A stretch of DNA of 6,809 nt from Candidatus Aminicenantota bacterium (GTDB lineage: Bacteria > Acidobacteriota > Aminicenantia > Aminicenantales > Aminicenantaceae): contig JAUXEH010000151.1 in NCBI GenBank assembly GCA_030620655.1, positions 1 through 6,809 on the forward strand. Reading direction: 5' to 3'. The position numbers and the translations under genes were made by a program. The notes under the pieces were generated by a model. It was given only the letters and a program-made list of their open reading frames with translations. It ran no database searches and had not been told where the DNA came from. Below, piece by piece: positions 1 to 6,412 of this stretch (positions are counted from its first letter, which is position 1; each line of letters starts with the position of its first letter).

Positions 1-1
1 C

Positions 2-709
2 CTCACCCAGATGATCCTGGCCATCGCCTACGACTATCAGGTCGTGGCGTTCCGCCAGGGCCAGGACCTGTGGGTATTGATGTACAACCCCTCCGCGCCC
101 CACACCCGCTTCATCTCTCCCGGGGGCGAAGAGTCCTTTGACCTGAATCCCCTGGGGATCATCATCGTAGACGGCGGTGTCCAGAGCCTGAGCGGCGGGA
201 TCCTGGATGCAGCGGGGCAGCCCGCAGCAGTGCCGGACAGCGAAGATCCCTGCATCCTTGGCGGTGTGGATCTGACCATCGTGTGCTCGGATAAGCTGGT
301 ATTGGACTCACACCTCATACACCAGGGTGTCAGGTGGCAGGACGGTGTCCCCTATCTCAAGGACTCCGACTCCCAGCTCCACCTGCTGGCCACGGGCAGG
401 AATATCCTGGGCCAAGAGTCCGGTGAGGGGAAGATTATCATCGGAGCCGGTGCCCCCGAGGAACTGAAGATCGAGGCGAACCTGACCGCCTCCCAGGGGG
501 GGGTCGCGGTAGAAGGGACCGGGAAGACCGTGGATCTGCTGGGCAGCCTCCACTTTTCGGACTACCAAGCCAACGGGAACTCGCTGCGTCTCCACCCCGA
601 CACGCGGCTGCTGGGCGATGAAAGCCGCATCCGCAACGCCCCCCATACCCGGCTTCCTATCCTTATATATACCGGGCTGCGGATGACGCTGTGGAGAGCG
701 AGGCAATGA
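2..709 (+). CDS. PilX/DUF4900-like pilus-associated protein, 3' part (5' end outside window)
   Basis: The reading frame is open from the first bases of the window, so this is the C-terminal 235 residues of a longer protein; the ATG at 11 is not a convincing start because it has no Shine-Dalgarno sequence and the frame continues upstream. The visible part is rich in short beta-strand-like segments and Gly/Asn/Asp turns, with a 'GGVDLTIVCSDKLVLDSHLI' stretch followed by segments such as 'LLATGRNI', 'ALIEGTGKTV'-like 'VAVEGTGKTVDLLGSLHFSD' and a final basic end. This resembles the repetitive beta-rich C-terminal regions of PilX-like or DUF4900-type proteins, which are associated with type IV pilus minor-pilin clusters. 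The next gene is a pseudopilin that overlaps its stop codon by 4 bp, which supports a pilus role. A G8 homopolymer lies at 496-503. Family assignment is by pattern and context only; another beta-helical surface protein is possible. Confidence 0.5.
   Translation, partial: LTQMILAIAYDYQVVAFRQGQDLWVLMYNPSAPHTRFISPGGEESFDLNPLGIIIVDGGVQSLSGGILDAAGQPAAVPDSEDPCILGGVDLTIVCSDKLVLDSHLIHQGVRWQDGVPYLKDSDSQLHLLATGRNILGQESGEGKIIIGAGAPEELKIEANLTASQGGVAVEGTGKTVDLLGSLHFSDYQANGNSLRLHPDTRLLGDESRIRNAPHTRLPILIYTGLRMTLWRARQ
693..698 (+). promoter_or_regulatory. Shine-Dalgarno site of the pseudopilin gene
   Basis: GGAGAG lies 7 nt before the ATG at 706. It favours that start over the in-frame GTG at 691, which would add five residues before the prepilin leader. 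It sits inside the end of the upstream gene, as expected for coupled translation. Confidence 0.6.
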
Positions 710-1152
710 AACAAGCCGGAGTATCTTTGATCGAAACACTGGTCGCCATCACGATCCTGGGGGTGGTCTTGAGCCTGGCCGCAGTGCCCTTTCGAGGCAC
801 CGCACCCAAATACAAGCTCCTGAGATGCGTCCGGGAGATCCACTCCCGCATGAACTATGCCCGCTATAAAGCCATCTGTTCCGGCACCAAGGTCAGGCTC
901 CGGTTCGAGGCCGACGGTTATCTGGTGGAGACCTGGGACCGGGATCAGGGTCTGTGGACGCAGGCCCCCAAGTTTTTCGTGGACGGTGCCGTGATCGCCG
1001 CCAACAACACTCCCACTTTTCACCCGAAGGGGACCGTCTCTAACCTATGCACAATCCATGTCTCGAATTCCTGGGGACACTTCAAGCTGAGCCTGGCCAT
1101 CTCCGGACGGATAAAGGTCACCCGGGTCGACCCGCCCCCCTCCGGGACCTGA
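706..1152 (+). CDS. GspH/FimT-family type IV pseudopilin
   Basis: A 148-residue prepilin-like protein. It begins with a five-residue leader, MKQAG, followed by VSLIETLVAI: Gly5 is the expected prepilin peptidase cleavage position and Glu10 is the conserved Glu+5 of the mature pilin. A hydrophobic helix runs to about residue 28, which would anchor it in the inner membrane before assembly. The rest fits the GspH/FimT pattern: a linker with 'HSRMNYARYKAI' (residues 46-57), a central strand region (63-78), and a C-terminal 'FHPKGT...CTIHVSN...GRIKV' segment (105-138). Such minor pseudopilins prime assembly of type IV pili or type II secretion pseudopili. Its ATG overlaps the previous TGA (ATGA), so the two genes are probably translated together. 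The stop lies only 6 bp from the stop of the convergent amidohydrolase, so the pilus cluster ends here. Two cysteines outside the leader region (Cys41, Cys59) and Cys115 are present; disulfide bonding is unknown. Confidence 0.9.
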   Translation: MKQAGVSLIETLVAITILGVVLSLAAVPFRGTAPKYKLLRCVREIHSRMNYARYKAICSGTKVRLRFEADGYLVETWDRDQGLWTQAPKFFVDGAVIAANNTPTFHPKGTVSNLCTIHVSNSWGHFKLSLAISGRIKVTRVDPPPSGT

Positions 1153-1181
1153 GCCGGGTTACTTCTCGAATATGACCCGGC
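1153..1181. repeat. 7-bp inverted repeat at the convergent gene ends
   Basis: GCCGGGT (1153-1159) and ACCCGGC (1175-1181) are perfect inverted complements separated by 15 nt. The left arm fills the 6-bp gap and touches the last base of the amidohydrolase stop codon; the right arm is in the amidohydrolase 3' end. A structure here could slow transcription from both sides, but the loop is long and no T-tract follows on either strand, so it is not a standard intrinsic terminator. Confidence 0.25.
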
Positions 1182-2946
1182 CGTCGATGATGGTGTAGAG
1201 CACCTCGGTCTCGAGGATCTCGGCCGCGGGTATCTCGAGCAGGTTGCGGTCGAAGACCGTGATGTCCGCGAGTTTCCCCTCCACCAGAGAGCCGCGGATG
1301 TCGTCCTCGAAGGCGGCGTAGGCGTTGTTTATGGTGTAGGCCTTGAGGCACTCCTCCACGGAGATGCGCTGTTCCGGGAACCATCCCTCCTCGGGCATCC
1401 CGTTGAGGGTCTGGCGTGAGACGGCCGCATAGATCAGGTACTTGGGGTGCATGTGATATTCCGCGACACCGGTGCCCGGCCAGTCGGAACCGAAGCTCAA
1501 CATGGCCCCGTTGTCCAGCAGCGACTTGAAGGCATAGGCCCCCTGGCAGCGCTCGTGCCCGATCCTCTCCTCCATCCAGCGCATGTCGTCGGATATGTGG
1601 TAGGGATTGACCTCGGCGATCACACCCAGGGCCTTGAACCGGGGGAAGTCATCCGGCCGTATGACCTGGGCATGGATGACACGGAAGCCCGTCAGGTCCA
1701 CGCCCTCGTTCTTCAGCCGTTCGTAGAGGTCCAGCATCTCGGCCACGCCCCGGGTTCCGATGGCATGCACGTTGGGCACGAAGCCGGCATCGAGGCCGTC
1801 CTTGACCAAGCCGTACATCTTCTCCATGCTGCCTTCCTTGAGACTCGAGTCGTCCGAGGTGTGGCGCCGCCAGTGCCCGTAGTTGTTGGGTTGGTCGTCG
1901 TAGGGCTCGAAGAACAGGGCGCCGTGGGTGCCCATGATGCCGTCGATGTATCCCTTGAGGGCCCCGTACCGCAGCCAGGAGTCCTTCTGCCTGGTCCGGG
2001 GGTGGAGCCCCATGGTGAATCCCTCAGCCTTCAGCTCCACGCCTCGCGACAGGTCCGGGCGCAGCCACACCCGGCAGGTCAACTCCCCGTTGTCCTGGAG
2101 CTCCAGGAAGCGGGCGGTCTGGTCCGGCTTCTCGATGTCGTGGACCTCCACGATCCCGGCCTCGCGCAGGGCTTTGAGGGCCGCCCGGTTCTCATCCAGC
2201 AGGCGCTTGTGGGACTTGGGCTTTACGGCCTCCTTCATCATGTCGTAGGCAGGTGAGGGCCGCTCGATGATCCCGGTGGCCCTCCCGTTCCTGTCGATCA
2301 CCATGCCGTTTATGATCTTGCCGCCCATCCCGGCCTCATCCAGGGCCGCGGTGTTGGCCAGCCACTCCCGGGAGTCGAAGCGGCACAGGAAGCAGGGGTT
2401 ATCAGGGCTCAGCTCATCGATCATATCGCGGTGGGGCCGCCACTTCTTGTTTCTCCGGCCGCCCTTTTCGCCGGCATCCCCCAGGGCCCACTGCTCGTAG
2501 GCGCCCCATAGCCCGGCCGTGATCCATTCCCCATCATCCAGGATCTCCACGATCCGGACGATCTCGGAGCGGAGTCCCTCCTCGTCCGACACGGTCATCA
2601 GGTTGGCGTCGTTTATCAGCCCCCCCGACCGGTTGAAATGGACGTGGCCGTCGATGATCCCGGGTGTTACGAACGCGCCCTCGAGATCGATGACCCGGGT
2701 GGCATCCCCGATGTACTTCCGGGCCTCCTCCGCTGTCTGACACACGGCCGTGATCTTCGAGCCGGTGACGGCCACGGCCGCCGCCGTGGGCATGCCCGGG
2801 TCCATCGTGTACACGAATGCATTGGTCAAGACCAGGTCGGCCGGGGGGATGGTCTCGACAGGTTCCTGCGGCGCACAGTATGCGGAGAACAATACCGCCA
2901 GGACAGCACAGAGACTCCCGGTGATGGACAGACTGGATCGTTTCAT
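1159..2946 (-). CDS. Exported YtcJ-like amidohydrolase (Amidohydro_3 family)
   Basis: A complete metal-dependent amidohydrolase of 595 residues, close to the usual YtcJ/Amidohydro_3 length plus a signal sequence. Hydrolysis of an amide-type (C-N) bond is expected; the substrate cannot be read from sequence. A hydrophobic signal segment covers residues 5-22 after a short basic start (MKRSS) and is followed by Cys24-Ala-Pro; the protein is probably periplasmic or lipid-anchored, though 'FSAYC' is not a canonical lipobox. The composite beta-sandwich N-terminus (about 37-95) leads into the TIM barrel. Candidate metal ligands are all present: His101-x-His103 in 'GIIDGHVHF', Lys331 in 'KGYIDG', His394 in 'VHAIG', His425 in 'VIHAQ' and Asp488 in 'SFGSDWP'. 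The C-terminus (533-595) has the family's 'GSLVEGKLADITVFD' and '..IIDGRVIFEK' ending. The start at 2946 is chosen over a longer frame beginning at 3048 because a perfect AAGGAGG site lies 5 nt upstream, a signal peptide follows, and the longer version would run through the promoter. It diverges from the S9 peptidase gene. Confidence 0.93.
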   Translation of the reverse strand: MKRSSLSITGSLCAVLAVLFSAYCAPQEPVETIPPADLVLTNAFVYTMDPGMPTAAAVAVTGSKITAVCQTAEEARKYIGDATRVIDLEGAFVTPGIIDGHVHFNRSGGLINDANLMTVSDEEGLRSEIVRIVEILDDGEWITAGLWGAYEQWALGDAGEKGGRRNKKWRPHRDMIDELSPDNPCFLCRFDSREWLANTAALDEAGMGGKIINGMVIDRNGRATGIIERPSPAYDMMKEAVKPKSHKRLLDENRAALKALREAGIVEVHDIEKPDQTARFLELQDNGELTCRVWLRPDLSRGVELKAEGFTMGLHPRTRQKDSWLRYGALKGYIDGIMGTHGALFFEPYDDQPNNYGHWRRHTSDDSSLKEGSMEKMYGLVKDGLDAGFVPNVHAIGTRGVAEMLDLYERLKNEGVDLTGFRVIHAQVIRPDDFPRFKALGVIAEVNPYHISDDMRWMEERIGHERCQGAYAFKSLLDNGAMLSFGSDWPGTGVAEYHMHPKYLIYAAVSRQTLNGMPEEGWFPEQRISVEECLKAYTINNAYAAFEDDIRGSLVEGKLADITVFDRNLLEIPAAEILETEVLYTIIDGRVIFEK

Positions 2947-2951
2947 GAAGG

Positions 2952-2958
2952 CCTCCTT
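2952..2958 (-). promoter_or_regulatory. Strong Shine-Dalgarno site of the amidohydrolase gene
   Basis: Read on the minus strand the sequence is AAGGAGG, five bases before the ATG at 2946. This near-perfect anti-16S match fixes the start codon. Confidence 0.85.
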
Positions 2959-2971
2959 CGGTAGATGGGAG

Positions 2972-3001
2972 ATTATAACAAAAAAAAAGCCTCGGCCACA
3001 A
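2972..3001 (-). promoter_or_regulatory. Sigma70-like promoter of the amidohydrolase gene, A/T-tract in the spacer
   Basis: On the minus strand a perfect -10 box TATAAT (2977-2972) is preceded, after an 18-bp spacer, by TTGTGG (3001-2996), which matches three of six consensus -35 bases. Transcription would start near 2965, giving a leader of roughly 20 nt that contains the Shine-Dalgarno site. The spacer includes nine consecutive A on the plus strand (2980-2988, T9 on the transcribed direction's non-template strand). The -10 box is convincing; the -35 is weaker. Confidence 0.6.
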
Positions 3002-3030
3002 AAGATTTTACCGGCCGCCCGCGCCTCAGG

Positions 3031-3059
3031 TTGAATTTGCCGCCTCATTCCGCTATATT
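3031..3059 (+). promoter_or_regulatory. Sigma70-like promoter of the S9 peptidase/DUF1847 unit
   Basis: TTGAAT (3031-3036) and TATATT (3054-3059) are separated by exactly 17 bp. They match four and five of six consensus bases. The predicted start of transcription is near 3066, about 29 nt before the ATG at 3095. Its -35 box lies about 30 bp from the -35 box of the divergent amidohydrolase promoter, so one regulator bound between them could affect both genes. I see no clear operator palindrome there. Confidence 0.65.
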
Positions 3060-3083
3060 TTATTAGTTAATCCCGATTGATTC

Positions 3084-3088
3084 GGAAG
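3084..3088 (+). promoter_or_regulatory. Modest Shine-Dalgarno site of the S9 peptidase gene
   Basis: GGAAG lies 6 nt before the ATG at 3095. It is weaker than the sites of the neighbouring amidohydrolase and DUF1847 genes, but its spacing is right and the predicted signal peptide begins at this ATG. Confidence 0.5.
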
Positions 3089-3094
3089 TGATAC

Positions 3095-5716
3095 ATGATA
3101 AACAAGATCCTGAGAAAATCTCTCATCCTGATTCTGCTGGCCGCTCCGCTCCTGGGCACGCCCCAGGACGCCGGAACCGAGCCCATACAACTGACCATCG
3201 ACAAGTGGTTCATCCTCGGGCCCTTCGCGACTCCGCTCCCGGCCCTGCACAAGGAATACAAGACCGGATTCGCCATCGAGGGCCTCATCCAGTTCCGGCA
3301 GCTCGAACTGGCCAAGCTCAAGCCCCAGTTCGAACGGCCCTACACCTGGCTTGACGGCAGCACCGTCCAGTGGCTGACCGTCACCTCCGGGGATAGCGGC
3401 ATCGAGCTGACCGGGAAGCCGGACAGCCCCTCCATCGCCTACCTCGGGTTCTTTATCGACGTCAAGCGGTGGACAAAGGCGAAGCTTACCCTGAGGAGCC
3501 CCCAGGCTTTCCGCGTCTGCCTGGGCAGCAGCGTCATCGGGCTCAAATCCAAGGTGGATCGGACAGAGCAGGGCCGGCCCCAAAACGGCGGCACGCTCTA
3601 CAACACCGACCTGGAGCTCGAGACCGGCACACACTGGGTCCTGATCAAGACCGCCTATGACCCCAGCTCGAATTCCGCCTGGCTCTTGAACGGCCACCTG
3701 AGTTTCGCCGAGCAGTTCAATACCCCGCCCCCCGAGCTCGTCCTGGACCCTGCTGAGGTCATGAGCATCCACCGCCTCCTGGACGGCCCCAAGGCCGCGA
3801 ACGTCTCCATTTCACCGGACGGAGAGCTGGCCGCGGTGACCATACGCCAGGCCCGTCCTCCCGGCAGTTCCTCTGAAAGCTGGCTGGAGCTCTACGAACT
3901 TAAAAAATACCGGCGCATCCGCACCTTCCGGGGCAGGAATCCCATATCCAGTGTGAGCTGGTCCCCTAAGGGGCAGAGGTTCTCCTACTCGACCTACTCC
4001 GACTCCAAGGGCACGATCTGGGTGGTCGACCTGGAAGCAGGAACCACCACTCCCCTGGTCCGGGATCTCGAGAACCTGGGCAGCCACACCTGGTCTCCCA
4101 CCGGTACCTTCCTCATCTATTCCGTGATGGAAAAGGGCAAGGAAGACACGCCCGGAGTCAAAAGGCTGCAGGGCATCTCAGACCGCCAACCCTTCTGGAG
4201 GGACCGCAGCTATCTCTATAAGATCGCCATCCCGGATGGGGTGCGGCAGCGGCTGACGGCCGGGGAGTTCACCACGGACCTGAATGCCATAAGCCCCGAC
4301 GGCAGGACCCTCTTGTTCACCCGTACGCTGGAGGACTACACGCAGCGGCCCTACTCGAAATCAGAGCTCTACTCCCTGGACCTGGATTCGCTCGAGGCCA
4401 AGCTGCTGTGGCAGGGCCCCTGGTTGAACAGCGTCCAGTGGCTGCCCAGCGAAAACCGGCTCCTGATCCTGGGTGGGCCTTCCGTCTTCGGCGAAATGGG
4501 GCACGATGTCATCCAGGGTGTGATCCCCAACGAGTACGACACCCAGGCCTATATCCTGGACCTGGAGACCATGGGGGTCGAGCCCATAACTCAGGACTTC
4601 GATCCCGCCATCAACCAGGGCTTTTGGTGTGAAGATGCGGAGTGCCTGTTTTTCGTGGCCACCGACAGGTCCTGTGTCCGGCTGTACAGATACGACATGA
4701 AGAGGAAGCTCTTCACCCGCCTGCCTACGGAAGTGGATGTGATCCGGAGCCTTTCCGTGGCCCAGAAAGAGCCGCTGGCCGCCTACGTCGGATCGAGTGT
4801 CTCCACCCCCGCGCGGGCCTACATCATCAACCTGGATAAACCGCAGGCCCGGATCCTGGCCGATCCTTCCGCCCAGGACTTCAGCGATGTGACGTTCGGG
4901 AACGTGGAGCGCTGGACCTTCAAGAACGAGGAAGGGGTCGAGATCGAGGGCCGTGTCTACTATCCCCCGGATTTCGATCCGGAGAAAAAATACCCCTGCA
5001 TCGTGAACTACTACGGGGGCACCGCGCCTGTCTCCCGGAGCTTCGGCGGACGCTATCCCCTGAATCTCTACGCGGCCCAGGGCTATGTCGTGTATGTGAT
5101 GCAGCCCAGCGGGGCCATCGGGTTCGGCCAGGCCTTCTCCTCCCGCCACGTCAACGACTGGGGCATCATCGTCGCGGACGAGATCATACTGGGCGTGCAT
5201 AGGTTCCTGAACGCCCATCCCTTCGTGGATCCCAAGTTCGTAGGGTGCATCGGGGCCTCCTACGGCGGTTTCATGACCATGCTGCTTCAGACCCGGACCA
5301 ACCTCTTCGCCACCGCCGTCGCCCACGCCGGCATCAGCTCGATCTCAAGCTACTGGGGAGAGGGCTACTGGGGCTACAGCTACAGCGCCTTTGCGACCGC
5401 CAACAGCTTCCCCTGGAACCGGAAAGACCTCTACGTGAACCAGAGCCCGCTCTTCAACGCCGACAAGATCTCAACACCCCTCCTCCTGCTCCACGGGTCG
5501 AAGGACACCAATGTCCCTCCGGGCGAAAGCACCCAGCTCTACACAGCTTTAAAGCTGTTGGGAAGGGAAGTGGAATACATACAGATCGACGACCAGAATC
5601 ACCACATTATGGATTACAACAAACGCACCCTTTGGACAAAGACCATCCTGGCCTGGTTCGATCGGTGGCTCAAAAGGCAGCCGGAGTGGTGGCAGCACCT
5701 CTACCCGGCCAAGTGA
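3095..5716 (+). CDS. Exported S9-family (prolyl oligopeptidase/DPP-like) serine peptidase with extra N-terminal module
   Basis: An 873-residue exported serine peptidase, longer than typical S9 acylaminoacyl-type enzymes. Residues 1-21 form a signal peptide (basic 'MINKILRKS' then a Leu/Ile-rich core), so it should act in the periplasm or outside. Residues about 30-210 form an extra beta-rich module starting 'DKWFILGPF' and containing 'YLGFFIDVKRW' and 'THWVLIKTAY'; it looks like a jelly-roll-type binding module, by inference. Residues about 220-590 are a beta-propeller with recurring 'SPDG/SPKG/SPTG' blades (240, 290, 334, 400). The C-terminal alpha/beta hydrolase (about 605-865) carries the catalytic triad: Ser722 in GASYGG, Asp804 in 'LLHGSKDTNV' and His836 in 'DQNHHIMD', aligning with DPP4 Ser630, Asp708 and His740 by motif. 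The oxyanion-region 'YYGGTAP' is at 639-645. Such enzymes release short peptides or dipeptides from peptide ends; the exact specificity is unknown. It is the first gene of a unit with the DUF1847 gene, 9 bp downstream. Confidence 0.93.
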   Translation: MINKILRKSLILILLAAPLLGTPQDAGTEPIQLTIDKWFILGPFATPLPALHKEYKTGFAIEGLIQFRQLELAKLKPQFERPYTWLDGSTVQWLTVTSGDSGIELTGKPDSPSIAYLGFFIDVKRWTKAKLTLRSPQAFRVCLGSSVIGLKSKVDRTEQGRPQNGGTLYNTDLELETGTHWVLIKTAYDPSSNSAWLLNGHLSFAEQFNTPPPELVLDPAEVMSIHRLLDGPKAANVSISPDGELAAVTIRQARPPGSSSESWLELYELKKYRRIRTFRGRNPISSVSWSPKGQRFSYSTYSDSKGTIWVVDLEAGTTTPLVRDLENLGSHTWSPTGTFLIYSVMEKGKEDTPGVKRLQGISDRQPFWRDRSYLYKIAIPDGVRQRLTAGEFTTDLNAISPDGRTLLFTRTLEDYTQRPYSKSELYSLDLDSLEAKLLWQGPWLNSVQWLPSENRLLILGGPSVFGEMGHDVIQGVIPNEYDTQAYILDLETMGVEPITQDFDPAINQGFWCEDAECLFFVATDRSCVRLYRYDMKRKLFTRLPTEVDVIRSLSVAQKEPLAAYVGSSVSTPARAYIINLDKPQARILADPSAQDFSDVTFGNVERWTFKNEEGVEIEGRVYYPPDFDPEKKYPCIVNYYGGTAPVSRSFGGRYPLNLYAAQGYVVYVMQPSGAIGFGQAFSSRHVNDWGIIVADEIILGVHRFLNAHPFVDPKFVGCIGASYGGFMTMLLQTRTNLFATAVAHAGISSISSYWGEGYWGYSYSAFATANSFPWNRKDLYVNQSPLFNADKISTPLLLLHGSKDTNVPPGESTQLYTALKLLGREVEYIQIDDQNHHIMDYNKRTLWTKTILAWFDRWLKRQPEWWQHLYPAK

Positions 5717-5719
5717 GGA
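5715..5719 (+). promoter_or_regulatory. Shine-Dalgarno site of the DUF1847 gene, overlapping the peptidase stop
   Basis: GAGGA lies 6 nt before the ATG at 5726 and shares bases with the peptidase TGA stop (5714-5716). This arrangement supports cotranscription and coupled translation of the two genes. Confidence 0.7.
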
Positions 5720-5725
5720 CCTGAC

Positions 5726-6391
5726 ATGACCGATCCGAAATGCGCAAAGTGCAAACCGAAATTCTGTAAGCAGGGCGAATTCGAGGCGAGCAAGCTCCCG
5801 GCCTTCTGCCCCATGGTGCATCACAAGTCTGTGCTGGAAGAGGTCGCCGGGAAATACTCCGATCCCGAGATCCGGGACTTCTTCATAACGAGCGCCCTGA
5901 CCGAGAAAGAGTCCTACGACGAGAAGGCCGCCCGGGAGGAGAACCGGACCGTGCCCATCCGCCCGCGGATAAGGGAGATCGCGGCCTTTGCAGAGGCGAT
6001 CAAGGCCAAGAAGCTGGGCATGGCCTTCTGCATCGGCCTGGCCGAGGAGGCTGCGCGCGCCGGCTCGATCCTGGAGGGTCACGGCCTGGAGATCTGCTCC
6101 GTGGTCTGCTGCTGCGGCGCCGTTGACAAGACCGCCCTGGGCATCCCGGAGGAGTACAAGATCCGCGATCCCAAGAAATTCGAGGCCGCCTGCAATCCCC
6201 TGCTCCAGGCCGAGGTCCTGAACCGGAGCAACACGGATTTCAACATCCTGGTCGGACTGTGCGTGGGGCACGACATGCTGTTTACCCAGGCCTCCCAGGC
6301 CCCGGTCACGACCCTGATTGTCAAAGACCGCCTCACCGGGCACAACCCGGTCATAACCCTCTATTCCCGCTATCACAGGGATCTGGTGTGA
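5726..6391 (+). CDS. DUF1847-type cysteine-rich metal-binding protein of unknown function
   Basis: A complete 221-residue protein with no signal peptide or membrane segment, so probably cytoplasmic. It matches the pattern I know as DUF1847, a family of unknown function with conserved cysteines thought to bind metal. Eleven cysteines are visible: an N-terminal 'CAKCKPKFC' (Cys6, 9, 14) with Cys28 in 'FCPMVHH', Cys102 in 'FCIGLAEEA', Cys124 and a striking Cys128-129-130 triplet in 'VVCCCGAVDK', Cys156 and Cys179 in 'GLCVGHDMLF'. The N-terminal cluster looks like a zinc ribbon or Fe-S ligand set; the CCC and 'CVGHD' motifs could form a second site, by inference. The gene follows the S9 peptidase by 9 bp, with its ribosome site on the peptidase stop, so the two are very likely one transcript. 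No terminator is visible in the 57 bp after it. No reaction can be assigned. Confidence 0.85.
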   Translation: MTDPKCAKCKPKFCKQGEFEASKLPAFCPMVHHKSVLEEVAGKYSDPEIRDFFITSALTEKESYDEKAAREENRTVPIRPRIREIAAFAEAIKAKKLGMAFCIGLAEEAARAGSILEGHGLEICSVVCCCGAVDKTALGIPEEYKIRDPKKFEAACNPLLQAEVLNRSNTDFNILVGLCVGHDMLFTQASQAPVTTLIVKDRLTGHNPVITLYSRYHRDLV

Positions 6392-6412
6392 CTCGATCCC
6401 CGATTAAATTCG

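Noticed and set aside
562..1023. 153-codon minus-strand frame across the pilus genes
   Set aside because: It is antisense to the clear prepilin gene and to the upstream frame, with no domain pattern or ribosome site.
1447..2256. 269-codon open frame on the plus strand
   Set aside because: It lies wholly antisense to the amidohydrolase, whose motifs are unambiguous. The translation is rich in Val, Gly, His and Leu with no family motif, typical of shadow frames in GC-rich genes.
2947..3048. Longer N-terminus for the amidohydrolase starting at 3048
   Set aside because: The extra 34 residues would be encoded by the promoter and leader region; a perfect Shine-Dalgarno site and a signal peptide support the start at 2946.
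4361..5326. 321-codon open frame on the minus strand
   Set aside because: It is antisense to the propeller and catalytic regions of the S9 peptidase. Its composition (Gly, Asp, Val, His-rich) and lack of motifs or a ribosome site mark it as a shadow.
5549..6376. 275-codon open frame on the minus strand spanning the peptidase end and the DUF1847 gene
   Set aside because: It overlaps two well-supported plus-strand genes, has no recognisable domain, and crosses their junction without a sensible start.
6392..6412. Possible terminator after the DUF1847 gene
   Set aside because: The short gap before the next promoter has no stem-loop followed by a T-run.
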